Of a DNA stretch of 64,000 bases, positions 13,077-25,095 are shown piece after piece. Below the pieces are notes generated by a model. It saw only the letters and a list, made by a program, of their open reading frames with translations. It ran no database searches and was not told the DNA's origin. Made by a program: the position numbers and the translations under genes. Source of the DNA: Gnetum montanum (lineage: Eukaryota; Streptophyta; Gnetopsida; Gnetales; Gnetaceae); contig MNCI01019132.1 in NCBI GenBank assembly GCA_015680685.1, forward strand, positions 555,692 to 619,691, in the 5' to 3' direction. Within the stretch, counting starts at the first letter, position 1, and every line of letters starts with the position of its first letter.

Positions 13077-13959
13077 TGATGAAGCATCATATGTTGGGTA
13101 AATTTGTTGATGCATCTTAGATGCATCAATGCATACGCATCGATCAAGATGCATTGATGCGTCCCCATCAATGCATCTTAGATGTGTTGACCCATATGTG
13201 TCAATGCTCTGTCACCTAAAATCTATAAATATGTGAGAATCTGTCACATATTTACCACCAATTAGCTAGTAGTGTAGCTAGATTCTTACAATTTTCTCCC
13301 ATAATCTTAGCAAATAGTTAGTTAATGCTCATTCTGTGGATTTGAATCAATTGGAAAAATTCTTATTCAAGTGGCATTATACCTTGAATGACAATAAGAT
13401 TGAGATTGATTCATATTTATTACAACATTTTGACTTGGAATAGTTTTACTTTCAATGCAATTTAATTTCTATGTTTTTAGTTAATATTTACATTTTCATG
13501 CATATTCCATTGAAATGAGTGGACTAGTTTCAAGTATAAACATGTATTCACTTGGTAATCCCAACAACATTATTGCTTAGTTTTCCAAGTAGCATAACAC
13601 TTGGTAATTCCAATAGTGGATCTGTGAGTTTAGGATGTCTACAGCAAGTTGGGAATAAACACGCATCATCCTTAGGATAGTTTATGATTTATCTTCTTAT
13701 TATTAATAGATTAAATAATTAATTTTTTTACTTTCATATAATTTGACCTTAGCCGTACAACATCAATAATCATATGCCTCACTTTGGACTAAACCATACA
13801 TGATAAAACTACCACTAGTCCAAGTGAGAAGACAACAACCTATAATCAACACTTAATAATCTAGATACCAAGCTAGTTTCATCCATAGAATTTGACTAGA
13901 TTACATGTGAACACTTATGATTCATATAGTTGGGCATAGGAGATTCCCACTACTCATCA
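13077..13959 (+). repeat. 5' LTR of element D
   Basis: An 883-bp LTR, TGATGA...CTCATCA. U3 holds repeated GATGCATC/GCATCAATG units (13110-13190) just before a TATAAATA box near 13223. An AATAAG-type signal (GACAATAAGATTGAG) lies near 13390. The 3' part has the group-wide box TAGTTGGGCATAGG near 13930. It aligns with 19052-19679. Confidence 0.88.
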
Positions 13960-13980
13960 TTAGCATCATTGCTAAAGATG
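13960..13980 (+). promoter_or_regulatory. Primer-binding site of element D (tRNA-Asp type, decayed)
   Basis: Sequence directly after the LTR, TTAGCATCATTGCTAAAGATG. It lines up with TTAGTGTCGTTGCCAAGGAC in element C and with the plant Athila/Tat PBS form TGGCGCCGTTGCC, complementary to tRNA-Asp. Confidence 0.55.
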
Positions 13981-14110
13981 GTACTAATAATATAAATTAG
14001 TTATATTAGAAATGATTGTTGTTAAAGCATCAACGATATATCTTCTTGAAAATATTAACAATTTAAGTCACATACACATTATTAAGTAAAAACATGTCTT
14101 TTTTACATAG

Positions 14111-16890
14111 GACCAATAATGCATCACATGATGAGAATACTAGTGGGAGAAATGATAGGATCTCTATTAAAGAGAATTGGAGTAAACCACTATAAGCTAT
14201 GCTCATTCTGTCTCTTACTATATTCAAAGACTATGTTCAACTGATGCAGAAAATCCTAGAAGAGATGCATAAGTCCTAGAATAAGGAGGACCTCAAGACC
14301 TAGGACCTTCTACAAACCTAGACGAGATGAATCAAGGGACCATAGTGGGAGATATAGGAGACATGATAATTATCCCAGTTCATCATCTTCCTCTTCCTCT
14401 TTAATGTCTAGTTTTGATGAAGATGAATGTAAGTATGAAGATAGAGCTTCACTAGGATATCACAATAGAGATAGAAATGGAAATCAAAGACAAGATACAA
14501 GGTATCAAATGGAGCATAGAAAATATCATCATAATCAGATAAGTAGAAATAGATATTATTACTATGACATGTCTAATGATAATGAACCCTTGTTGGCTAC
14601 TAAAAGTATGATACAAATCAGGGGGCAGTCAGAATACCCCATAGGAATCAAAGGGAAAGCCACATCAAATGGCTTGATAGAAATAACATTCCTAAATTTG
14701 ATAGAGACTATAAGTCTGATCCATGACATCATTTACAAACCTTCCATGATGTCTGTAACTTACAAAACATTGAAAGTAAGTGGCAAAAGCATAAGCTCTT
14801 TCCTAGGACACTAACAAAAGAAGCTAAAAGTTAGTACAAATTGCTGGAACCAAATTAAATCCACTAGTGGTTCACAATGCTTGAGCTTTTCAACCAAAAA
14901 TACCAAACATATTCAAGAGTGTCCAATCTAAGAAAATAAATTCGGGGGTGGAAGCAAGATAACCATGAATCCCTGAATGTAGCCTTGGGTAGATACTATT
15001 CTCTACTACAGAGATGCCTAGGTCATGAATTTTCTTAAAAAGAGTAGCTTCATAACATTATAGATGAGCTTCATAACAAAACAAGGAAAACCCTTGGAAT
15101 CTATGCCCAAGGATGATTATCAGAACTAAGAGCCTATCAGATACAAAGGCTACTTGAACATGTGGAAAAAGAGGAAGGAGAGCTATGTAAAATAAAGAGT
15201 GTAGAGGAATATAACTAGGATCCAACTCTTCATGAGAAAGAGGTCCATATTTATGATCAAGAAAAAAAGGCGACTCTTGATGAGTTGATTTTACACAAAA
15301 CCTTGCCAATACAAAAGTCTATTGTTAAGATTAAAGCAATAGTAGATAGGATGTGGGAGTTGATGAATGAAAAAGTTTCAACCAACTTGAAAATCATAGA
15401 GGGAAAGGTAAAGTAAATAGGATTAAGTGATCACAACAAGGAAAGGAAAAGAAATAAGGAAATAGGTAAGGAAACTTATCAATAAAAAGGAAAAATTGTG
15501 GTAGTAGAAGAGGTTGCAAACTTAGATACAGAGGAGAAGGATGGATGTAACATCTATCAATACAAACATCCAAAGGGCTATTGTCAAGTTATGTTGCATC
15601 TACAATAGTCTAGGGTGCTTTGAATTCCAAATTTGTACAAAAGAAAATACCTAGGAGATTACCTTATCCACAAGGCAATTATAGACAGTCCTATAACCAA
15701 TACTATCCCAGTGGGACTACTTATCAACCTTAAGACTACTATCAACCATAGTGGCAAAACCCATAGTCAAGGGGGTTGTCATCAACAAACTAGTAATACC
15801 CCTATTGTCAACTAGACCCTTATGATTATTATGTTCAACAACTTGTTTCTCCAAATGGTTCTACTTCCCATACCTCAAATTACTACTACAACACTCCTGA
15901 ATATCATCAACCCATAACATCTCCTATTGAATCACCATCTTATACCTCTTATCATCTATCACATCCTCAATACTCTCATTCTTCCATCTAACATATGTCA
16001 CCACCAACAATGTGAGAATGATTGGCATCACAATCTTAACAGAAGAACACCACTTGTGCTATGAACATACAAGTGAATGATAATGTTAGTAGATCTCATC
16101 AAAAATTTAGGAAACATCCTTTCTTGAGGATATTTTCCATAGATGTGAATAAAACTAGTAGACCTACTAGCTCATCAAAACTAGCATAAGAACAATCTAG
16201 TGCAACCCCATTCCTCACAAAAACAATGTCTTATAATCCTACGCAAAAGCCAACAACCATCACCACTACAACACAAAACATAAAAGATGAACCTATCACT
16301 ATGAAGAGATAGAAAATCGCATGTATTACTAGTAATGATAAAGGAGGTGGTTGTGGGCCAAAATTTCTAAGCATTAACATGATCTCTATACCAATTGGCA
16401 ACAAACTTGAGGAACAAGTGTGTATGCAAAAATAAGTCTCTACAATAGACACTAAACCAAAAGAAACCGAGTAGCTTAAGAATGAAAATATCAAACCATT
16501 CAAAAGATGCATAAAAACATTCAACCTACTTATTAGTTCTAGTCCTAAGAAAATGAACCAAACATAGAACTTAGAAAAACATATCTTACACTCTAACTAT
16601 ACACCAAAAGAAGATGTTAACCAAGGAGACCCAAGAACTAAAGCAGAAAATCAAGAAGGAAACATATCTAGACCCTCTAAAAAGAAAATACCTTCTAGTC
16701 CAGTAAAATATATGTCTCCAAATGATCGAAACTTAATTATCATCAATGTTAAATATGCTAATAAGCAAAAACTTAAATTACTAAAGATGATAAATAGAAA
16801 ACTTATGGTGTATAATCAAGGGAATATGTGGTCCATTTTTCAAATACTCATCCATGAGTTTAGTCATGGGGGAGATGCTCCATCTTGAAT
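14111..16890 (+). pseudogene. Gag of element D, decayed
   Basis: Structural (capsid/nucleocapsid) protein region of the gypsy element. A splice-acceptor-like TTTTACATAG|G precedes it (AG at 14109-14110). The N-terminal part is a Ser tract (about 14381-14412) followed by an Asp/Arg/His/Tyr-rich stretch ending in N-E-P-L-L-A-T near 14581-14601. Next comes a Retrotrans_gag-like domain (about 14690-15230), with P-R-T-L near 14803, F-N-Q-K-Y near 14886-14902, R-C-L-G-H-E near 15011, and LSELRAYQIQRLLEHVEKEE near 15118-15178. A Cys/His motif N-I-x-Q-Y-x-H-P-K-G lies near 15548-15580. The C-terminal part is Pro/Gln/Ser/Tyr-rich (15800-16020). Stops and shifts occur throughout. The region ends near 16889 with SHGGDAPS over the G-rich GTCATGGGGGAGATG. 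Confidence 0.7.
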
Positions 16891-18540
16891 GAAGAACTAA
16901 TAAGAGCATTTTCACTTTTTGTTTTACAATTTTTTATCATTTTACTATTTCTTTAAAATTTTCCAATTCTTAGTATGGTTTCCATTTCTTCTTCTTTTCT
17001 TTTCTTTTCTTTATAGTATTATCTTTCCTTGAGTAACTTCCTTTATGTTTTATGAATGATTATGATGTTTTTTGTTAATAATGATATTGCCTATCATGAT
17101 GTAGAAGTCAACACCATGTGTTGGATATTTGTTATATGCTATTAATATGATTGGATAAATAACTGTGTAATGCAGTGAAACCACAACATCCATCCCTCTA
17201 GTTTCCCTAAATAAAAGGTATTTATCATGAAAGAAATATGGTTCTTCTTATACGAAACTAAAATCAACTACTACTCATTGTGCCTTGAAGAAAGAGGGAA
17301 AGACCAAGTGGGAATGGCCAAAGATGTGACCTTAAGCAGATCTGTTGAGCTCTCTTCTTGACATCCTTCTTAAGGCCTATGACTCCTCATGGAACATATC
17401 ATCACTCCTATCATCAACCAATAAACCATAATCATGTCTTTGCATGGTATGATTCTCATGAAAAAAATAGAGAAAAAGTAAAAAAATAACAGGAATTCAA
17501 AGCACATCCCTTAGACACAATAATGAGCTACAAGCACTAGTTATGGGGTTGGAAAGACATGTTACCCATACTTGAACACAACCCTCTAACTAAGGTTATT
17601 CTTTCCTTCCTTCATCTCTTTTCTTTTCTTTATTAAGTGATGTTCATTGTCTATGGTTGTTATGAACTTGGGATGTTAGACAAGAAGGGGCACATCAATG
17701 TTAGGCCACTGTTAGTGGTATGAACTTGATTTGAAACTTGGACAAATAGGTATGAGGATCATCTTAATCACAATAGATAAAAGAATCTATTATGAACATT
17801 GTTAGGTACCTCATGTCCAAATCTCTACAATCCCTTCTCATCCCATTATTCACCTCACTATTGCATGCAATTATGTGCCTAATGGTTTTGTATAGTATAG
17901 TGTAGAATCCTAACCAAGACAATTATGTGTTATTTGAAAACAAAGGCATGATCTACATTTGACTTCTACAATGCCCACAAACATATATTGAAGTGGTTAT
18001 GTAAGGGCATTATAGCAAGATCCTTCTTTGGGGAGGAACCACTTGTATGACTTTTGTTGATCGTGGCTTTGAACTAAAACATCATATCTATCAAGACATC
18101 ATGGGAAAGTTCTTGAACATTATGCATGATTTTGGGACTACTTCTTATCAATTTTGATTTATTTTTACTATTATATTGAACTATCCTTCAAATTCAATAT
18201 TTCTTGGCCATCTTATGAACTAGACCTTTGGTTTTTTTGTTCAAAAAATTATGAGCTTCCAAAGTTAAGCTCATTTATCATGAGGGCTAAGGATGTAATT
18301 TTTGCATTTTTTCCAACTCTCATTTTTCAAAAATTATGATAACTAATAGTAAAAATAATCAAAATAACTTAAACAACTTGATTATTTTAGTTACCTTAGA
18401 GCCTTGGAAAATATTATTATGAAATCACCTTGAGCCTAAATGCTAAATTTTTTTTGAATTTTGAGCTAACTAAGAATTAAAAAAGGGTTAATCATCAAGG
18501 AAAACTTATCAAAACTAATGTTAATCCATTGGTGATTTTA
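16891..18540 (+). other. Spacer of element D, conserved with elements C and E
   Basis: Non-coding, T-rich at first (16910-17030). It shares short ordered blocks with the spacers of C (47040-48300) and E (57890-58910): AAGCACATCCCTTAGACA (here and C), TAGTTATGGG...GAAAGACATG, and CTTCTTTGGGGAGGA before CCACTTGT. No ORF with recognisable motifs is present. Confidence 0.5.
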
Positions 18541-18840
18541 GATGACACCAGAGAAAATACCTAAGATTAAACATCTTTTGCAAGGTAAGGAAAAGAGACC
18601 AAGAGAAGGATAGAGGAGGATATGTCCATGAAAAAATAGTAGCACATACAAGAATTAAAGCTCAAATTTTACATGTTTACTAGATATATGGAATAATGAG
18701 AAGAAATTTTAGTCCATCCTTCAAGAATGTTCTGCATAAAAGAGAAGCGTCAACATAACAATCAAGGTTGGACAATCTACCATTACTACCAACAACAAGA
18801 AGATTCACATTTGATGGACTTTTTGACGACCTCTACAATT
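18541..18840 (+). pseudogene. Residual stub of the additional 3' ORF (element D)
   Basis: A TTTTAG|ATG junction at about 18535-18543 mimics the acceptor-ATG start of the 3' ORF in element C. A Lys-rich frame (M-T-P-E-K-I-P-K) follows for about 70 codons before stops. Nothing of the coiled coil or C-terminal box follows, so the ORF is almost entirely deleted. This identification rests mostly on position. Confidence 0.35.
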
Positions 18841-18985
18841 TTGTAAACATTGATGTTTGTCCATTATTTTTGTCATTTTGTAATACATCAACTCAAATAA
18901 AATTTTATAATGTAGCACTCCATTTTTAAAATGGTAATCAATATGGTCTTGATCATCCCACAATTTTTATAATGGAACTTCATTC

Positions 18986-18988
<3 letters not shown>

Positions 18989-19016
<28 letters not shown>
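18989..19016. repeat. (TA)14 microsatellite
   Basis: A perfect run of 14 TA units just upstream of the polypurine tract and 3' LTR of element D. Confidence 0.95.
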
Positions 19017-19051
19017 ACTCGAGGATAAGATTTTTGTCAATTGTGGGGGTA

Positions 19052-19679
19052 TGATGAAACACCATATGTCAAGTAACTTCATTGATGCATCTTAGATGCA
19101 TCGATGCTTTGTTACCTAAAAACTATAAATATACAAGCACCTACCAGGTATTTACCACCAATCAGTTAGTAGTGTAGCTAGACTCAGGCAGTTTTCTCCT
19201 GTAATCTTAGTAAAATAGTCCATGAGTGCCTGCAGTGTGGATGTGAGTCAATTGTACAAATTCTTATTTGAGTGGAATTGTACCTGGACACATTTCATGA
19301 ATGGCAATAAGATTGAGATTGATTCATATTCATTACAGCACTTTGACTTAGAATAGACTTACTTTCAATGTAATTTACTTTCCATGTTATTAGTTGATAT
19401 TTACATTTTCATGCATATTACACAACTGGTGGAATGAGCATGACTAGTTTCGAGCGTAAACACGTATTCACTTAGTAATCCCAATAATGTTATTGCTAAA
19501 TTCATCCAGTAGCATAACACTTGGTAATTCCAGTAGTGGATATGTGAGTTCAAGACATGTACAAGAAGCTGGGAACACACATTCATCACCCTTATAATAG
19601 TTTAGGATTTATCTTCTTATTATTAATTAGATTAAATAATTAATTTTCATACTTTCATATAATTTGGCCTTAGCTGCAT
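19052..19679 (+). repeat. 3' LTR of element D, truncated
   Basis: Starts TGATGA right after GTGGGGGTA (polypurine tract, 19043-19051). It follows the 5' LTR at 13077 through TATAAATA near 19127 and GGCAATAAGATTGAG near 19306. It stops about 250 bases short of the expected TCATCA end, where the copia LTR starts. Confidence 0.85.
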
Positions 19680-20645
19680 TATGGATCATTAAACTTAGAA
19701 AGGAGGGATGAATAAGTTCCCCAAATTAAAATCATTGAGACAAAGCACACACACCAAACTTAATGTGGTTATCAAACTTGGGTAGTCCATACTCGGAGGG
19801 TAGTTCGCAAGCACATCTCTAGACTTTGTTCTTTCTAAAATGTGGTTTGAAGGGGACCACACCCTGTACAAACTCTGAGCTCCACCTTGGAGTGATTCAA
19901 TGCTACAAATCCACTGAACCCCACAAGATCCTAACAAGCTTATAATGTGATTTTAAGGATCTCATAACCTTTACAACATGAACTTTACTCCAGAGTATTG
20001 TGGTGCTACACTAACACTCAATCTCGTAGGATCCCAACAAGCTCAAGTAAGATGCCTTCCTGCATGAAGCACATCAACCTTGTAGGGCAACAAAAGAGAA
20101 TAACAATTACAAGGAATGAATTCAACTAAGTTTGTTGATCCTTTTGCTTGAGGCACAACTCACTTTTACCAATTATAATAGACAAATGATTGTATAATGA
20201 GGAACAACAATGATTACAATTGATAGTACATAATGTTTGCTTGTTTCCCAATGAGAATGAAGTCTTCTTATAGTCACTATGTTTTCAAATTCATCTTGGA
20301 ACTTGTGCAACAACTAACTAATGATCACTAGGAACATCTTCTTAAAGACTAAGATGTCTTTATGCATTAGGCCTTCATTCTAGGAAGACATCTCCATCTA
20401 GTGAAAGATGTCTTTCTATAACTAGCCTTCATTCTAAAAAGATGTCTTTCTTTGCACTAGTATTATTCATTCCATGTTCATGTATTTGAGCTTTTGCATG
20501 CCTTCTTATCTTAATCTAAGTTCTTGATGATGTCTCTATGAAGTTCTTGTCCACACATAATTTTACCCTGTAAACACAACACCATACAAACATCCTATGT
20601 TCTCCATTTTCCTTAAGGTTTTGACATACCAAAAGGTCAAAAATA
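19680..20645 (-). repeat. 3' LTR of the copia derivative
   Basis: About 960 bp, matching 23286-24137. The first 19 bases differ from the partner only by transitions, which has turned the expected terminal TG into TA. It includes repeats of CCTTCATTCTAGGAAGA near 20380-20450. Confidence 0.8.
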
Positions 20646-22019
20646 TCCCCCTTTTGGTAATGTCCAAAACTTAAGAAAATGGATTAGTCATTATCACAAT
20701 ATCACAATACATAAGCTACTTCCCCTTCTTTTTGGACATGACCAAAACGGATGATGCATATAAACATGTATCTTAAAGATATATCATTTTAGAACAAAAA
20801 CATATAGTTATGGAGAGCCATTGCATAATGAGCATAACCATTATTACATAAATCTCTCCCCCTATATGGATAGGACCCAATAGAATCTAAACATCTATAA
20901 AAATGTTTCATGATATAAATGTGCATGACATAAAACCATTTTGCAAGAGAACTAGTTGAAGAGCACACATCTCATTAATTTCATAGGGCTTATGAAGTAA
21001 ATTTAGTTTTTATCAAGGGCAGTCCTTCATCTATTCACAACAAGACGCACAACTGATCCAAGCCATTCAATAACCTATCTACAATGATTTTAGAATCATC
21101 CAACATTCTTTTAAAAAGGTCAACAATTCAATAGCAAGTTCATGAAAAGAGAGCTTAAAACATGCATATTTAACTTTTAAGACAAAGCAACACATCTAAT
21201 CATGCTGAATATATCAAAAGATCAAAAACAACTAATCAAAATTTTATCCAAAAGAAGATTCTTAAACTAATATATGATAATCATGTTAAAGGCAAGAAAA
21301 ATAGCATATGGATATACCTCATAACTTACCAAAAGAGATCATGAACACATGTTCTAGTACATCTCAATTCATATTTGCAATAAGGGTCTTACATACTTAA
21401 AAAATATATTCTCAACATATAAAAGGTTAGACAATAAATAGAGCTCATAGGTAAGTTTATATAACATATAAGCATCAAGAGCTTTTACCATAAAAGTTCA
21501 TCTTTATATAAGGAGTTAATAAATGTCCTTTTTACAACATTACTAAATGAATTTGCTATTCCTTACTCATTTTTAGCAAAGGGTGAGTTGAAATATGAAG
21601 TTTTGCTACTTGAGTGCCTTTTGGTAAAAGCCTCAAGAGATTTTCCCTACACTGGTGGCCTCTTGGATTAGGTATAGGCTCCCCTTGCATACGTGCAAAT
21701 TCTAATGCTTCCTTTGGACCTCCTTTTAGGATCAACTTGTTCTTTTCTCATCAAAGTACTATTTCATGACTTACCTTGCTTGCAATTGAGAATTAAGGTG
21801 CCTAGAGTGCTAGAGAATGAGATTTCTCTTTCGAGGTCTCTCTTTTGCACAAACTTCTTCAATTTTCAAGGCTTGGATCCCTTTCACAAATTGGTTAGAC
21901 AGTTTCTTCTCATTATTAGGTTCCTTCCTCTTGATTCTCCAAACTTCTTAAAATCCCTTGTTCTTTTGAGTTGTACAATCTTGCCTCCTCTCTGATTTGT
22001 TTGCCTATGTTTTTTACCC

Positions 22020-23228
22020 TAAAAAAATCCTTTATATGCACATTCAGATAAGACCAAGGAGTCCTATGATATGACCAAGTGCTCATGTAATGATATTTTA
22101 AATTATACTCTCATTGCTTATGCCCAAATTTATGACAATAATAACATCTTACTTTCCTATAGTAGTTAAAGTGATCATACCTAAGAGCTACTCTTGTTTA
22201 AGATGTAGTGCCCATTGATTCTTCACTCTTTGGAGATGGAGTTAGTGTAGATGCTTCTTCTTGTGTACAACATCCAAGCCCACCCTTATCATGTGGACTT
22301 CTTCGTTGTCCTAGAACCATCCAAATGGACTTCTTTTCTTTGACTTGCCTCTTATTTACAAGTTTAGCATTTGCTAGTTCTTTCTTAACCTTCTAATTGA
22401 ACTTGGTGAGTTTTTCATTCTTAGCCCTAAGGTTTGATATTTTTTCTATGAGGTTTGAAATCTTTAATTTTAATGAAGAGATGGCTTGATCCGTAACTTC
22501 TTGTTGTTTGTTCAAAAGACTTTGATATTAGTGTTGAATCCTTTCATATTCATCTTTAGATTCATCATCTAAGGCACCAACATCATCACCTGAGGTGCCA
22601 ACATCATCACTTATGAGAGTCAAATAGATGAGATGTGAATCATTTGTGTCATCCCCCATCTTGCTTTGGTCTTCGTCATCCCAACCGATGTAGAAGTTGG
22701 TCTTTCACATCTCCTCATCATGTTTTTCCTTTTGTTGTAACCTACCACTACTAGGACATTCGAAGACCACATAACCTCTTCCACCACATACTAAGCATTC
22801 TATTGAAGATGAGTCAAAATTAAAACTTTTTGTTTATTAAAGCTCTTACTCATCTACTCAATCACATTGGTTAGTTTTCAAATCTCAGACTTAAGGTCTA
22901 AGTTCTCATTCTTGAGATAAAAACATTCATCATTAAGAACTTTAATTTTAATTTCCTTGGCATGTGAAGCATCTTTTATCTTAATGCATAAATTTTGGAA
23001 AGAAAGAACTTCATGGCAGAATATCTCATACCTTTATTCAAAGCAAATATCATTTAGATTATTATGAGTTTTATCAACTTTACAAGCATAGTTTCCTTTA
23101 TTTCTGAACATAAGGAAGGGAATGAAAGGCTTACCTTTATAGCGGATGTGATATAGGAATTGAGCACAACAATTAATGAAGCATATTAGTCTCTTTTTCT
23201 AGATGTGTTTAATGTTGATTGTCCCTTC
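22020..23228 (-). pseudogene. Copia gag remnant with two zinc knuckles
   Basis: Nucleocapsid-like part of a copia Gag on the reverse strand. A short start near 23228 is followed by a Lys/Glu/Asn-rich coiled-coil region (about 23130-22810). A first knuckle lies near 22800-22750 (C-L-V-C-G-G-R-G-Y-x4-C, with Tyr for the usual His). A Glu/Asp-rich linker and a second coiled coil (about 22560-22380) come next. A second knuckle, C-Y-Y-C-x4-H, lies near 22150-22115. Several stops are present. The capsid N-terminus and all of Pol are missing. The closeness of the PBS to the coiled coil indicates an internal deletion. Confidence 0.6.
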
Positions 23229-23271
23229 CATGTTCACCCTTGGAGATCGATGTAGAGTGTAAGAGTACCAT

Positions 23272-23283
23272 GCTCTGATACCA
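23272..23283 (-). promoter_or_regulatory. Primer-binding site, initiator tRNA-Met
   Basis: Reverse complement reads TGGTATCAGAGC, the classic plant copia PBS, two bases inside the 5' LTR end (ACA on the minus strand at 23288-23286). Confidence 0.93.
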
Positions 23284-23285
23284 CT

Positions 23286-24137
23286 TGTGAATTGTTGAAC
23301 TTAGAAGGAAGGGAATGGGGGAGATGGGGATGAATAAGTTCTCCAAATTAAAATCATTAAGACAAAGCACACACACCAAATTTAACGTGGTTCCCAACTT
23401 GGGTGTTCCACACTTAGAGGATAGTTTACAAGCATACCTTTGGACTTTGTTCCTTCCAAAATGTGGTTTAAAGGGTAGCACATCTTGTACAAACTCTAAG
23501 CTCCACTCCAAAGTGATTTGATGCTATGAATCCATTCAACCCCACAAGGTCCCAATAAGCTTAGAATGTGATTTTAAGGATCCCATGACCTTTACAACTT
23601 AAACTCCACTCTAGAGTGTTGTGGTGCTACACTAACACTCAATCCCATACGAGCAAGATGCCTTCTCGCAAGAAGCACATCAACCCCGTAGGGCAACAAA
23701 AGAGAACAAAAATTACAAGGGATGAATGCAACTAAGTTTGTTGATCCTTGTACTTGAGGCATAGCTCACTTTTACCAAATACAACAAACAAATGATTGTA
23801 CAATGAGGAACAACAATGATTAAAATGATTTCCAAATGATTACAATTGATAGTAGACAATGCTTGCGTGTTTCACAATGAGAATGAAGTCTTCTTATAAC
23901 CACTATGTTTCCAAATTCATCTTAGAACTTGTGCAGTAGCTAACTAATGATCACTAGAGACATCTTCTTTGAGACTGAGATGCCTTTCTATATTAAGCCT
24001 TCATTCTTGGAAGGCATCTTCATCTGGTGAAAGGCCTCTTTTTGTAACTAGCCTTCATTCTAGGAAGATGTCTTCGTCTGGTGAAAGATGTTTGCTATTT
24101 TGCAGAGATGTCTTTGTCTTTTTGTAACTAGCTTTGT
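23286..24137 (-). repeat. 5' LTR of the copia derivative, truncated
   Basis: Matches 19680-20645. A tandem repeat with 54-base period (AGCCTTCATTCT units starting at 23996 and 24050) sits in U3. Its outer end is interrupted by the inverted repeat at 24138-24202. Confidence 0.78.
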
Positions 24138-24202
24138 AGATGAAGGAGTACCTATGTTGTCATTCTAGGAAGCAATTACAAAACATAGGTACTCCTTCAT
24201 CT
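24138..24202. repeat. Perfect 21-bp inverted repeat (hairpin)
   Basis: Arms 24138-24158 and 24182-24202 are exact reverse complements, with a 23-base loop. The loop keeps an LTR-like piece, CATTCTAGGAAG. The hairpin lies at the junction between the copia LTR and the LINE fragment. Confidence 0.9.
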
Positions 24203-25095
24203 TTATTATTTACAATTCAAAGTCTTACAAAGAGGTATATATACAAATCACAAATTGTCAATCTCATAAAAATGTCTTATTGCATAATGATATTAGGGTG
24301 AAATAAGATTGTCCTCTTTTGCCTACACTTTTTGGTATTTCTATACTCGAGGAGTGGACGCAGAAAATTCTAGGTATATACTGTATTAAAAGTAATGATC
24401 ACTTTGCCAACCTTTTGTTGTATGCTAATGATGTCATTCTCATCGCTAATTTTAAGAAAGGCATGCAACAAATGCTTACTATTTTGGATAAATTTTGCCA
24501 ATAGTAAGGAATGAAGGTTAATGTGCAAAAAACTAAAATTATGGTGTGTGGCACTAGGAATAATTATTACTCTTTCACTATTGAAAAGGACTAAGTAAAT
24601 GTGACATCACCTTATAGATACCTTGATCTAAATCTTTCTCACAATTATAACTTGGTGGTGTGCATCAAATAGAGAATTGGAAACGGATTGAGAGCTTTAT
24701 TTGATATAAACAACCAATGTCAAAAGAAAATTGTGTTAGCCTAGGAAAGGTGTTTGGTTCTATTATGCAACTAACTCTTTTGTATGGGGTTCTAGACTTG
24801 CAATCAAATATTAGGAAAAAATAGAAGTTCAAAAGCATTTTTTGGTAAAAGAATATTAGGTTAAGAGGTAGGCACAATATGATTTGTTACTCCTTGAAAT
24901 AGATATAATGCCCTTAGGGATAGAAGTTCTTTGTTAATTTGTAGTATATATTCATAGTCTCTCTTGTAGCTAAATGTTCAAAGGAAGTCTTAAATACTAC
25001 ACAACAAAAAAGGTGATTTCATGAATGAATGATTTGGCTAAAAAAATGGAATATTTTACATTGTGATATAAAGCAACTTTATAAGAGTATAAGAA
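24203..25095 (+). pseudogene. LINE reverse transcriptase fragment
   Basis: Right half of a non-LTR retrotransposon RT in the family of 8370-11721. YKEVYIQIT near 24221 is followed by D-I-R-V-K-x-D-C-P-L-L-P-T-L-F-G (24288-24335), the usual strand before the catalytic site. The catalytic loop reads LLLYANDVILIA (about 24411-24450); the first Asp of the usual A-D-D is Asn, so activity would be lost. Later LINE thumb-like segments follow (YRYLDLNLSHNY near 24612). Frames shift near 24505 and later. It is probably the continuation of the fragment at 12440-13076. Confidence 0.65.

Larger units (their letters stand above)
13077..19679 (+). mobile_element. Element D: pol-less Ty3/gypsy retrotransposon
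   Basis: Two same-subfamily LTRs (13077-13959 and 19052-19679) flank a PBS, a gag region (about 14100-16890) and a spacer of about 2 kb. There is no protease, RT, RNase H or integrase, and only a stub of the 3' ORF near 18540-18830. The spacer matches those of elements C and E in order and in short conserved blocks. So D is an internally deleted, non-autonomous member of the same group. Its 3' LTR is cut at 19679 by the copia derivative. Confidence 0.8.
19680..24137 (-). mobile_element. Gag-only Ty1/copia derivative
   Basis: Two direct repeats (19680-20645 and 23286-24137) flank about 2.6 kb. A perfect initiator-tRNA-Met PBS (TGGTATCAGAGC, complement at 23272-23283) lies just inside the right-hand repeat. 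That repeat is therefore the 5' LTR and the element points left. A pyrimidine run TCCCCCTTTT at 20646-20655 is the complement of the polypurine tract next to the 3' LTR. The interior has gag-like zinc knuckles only. Protease, integrase, RT and RNase H are absent, so it is non-autonomous. Confidence 0.82.

Noticed and set aside
21693-22396. Two short plus-strand frames with hydrophobic stretches
   Set aside because: They are antisense to the copia gag and 3' untranslated part; no conserved motif.
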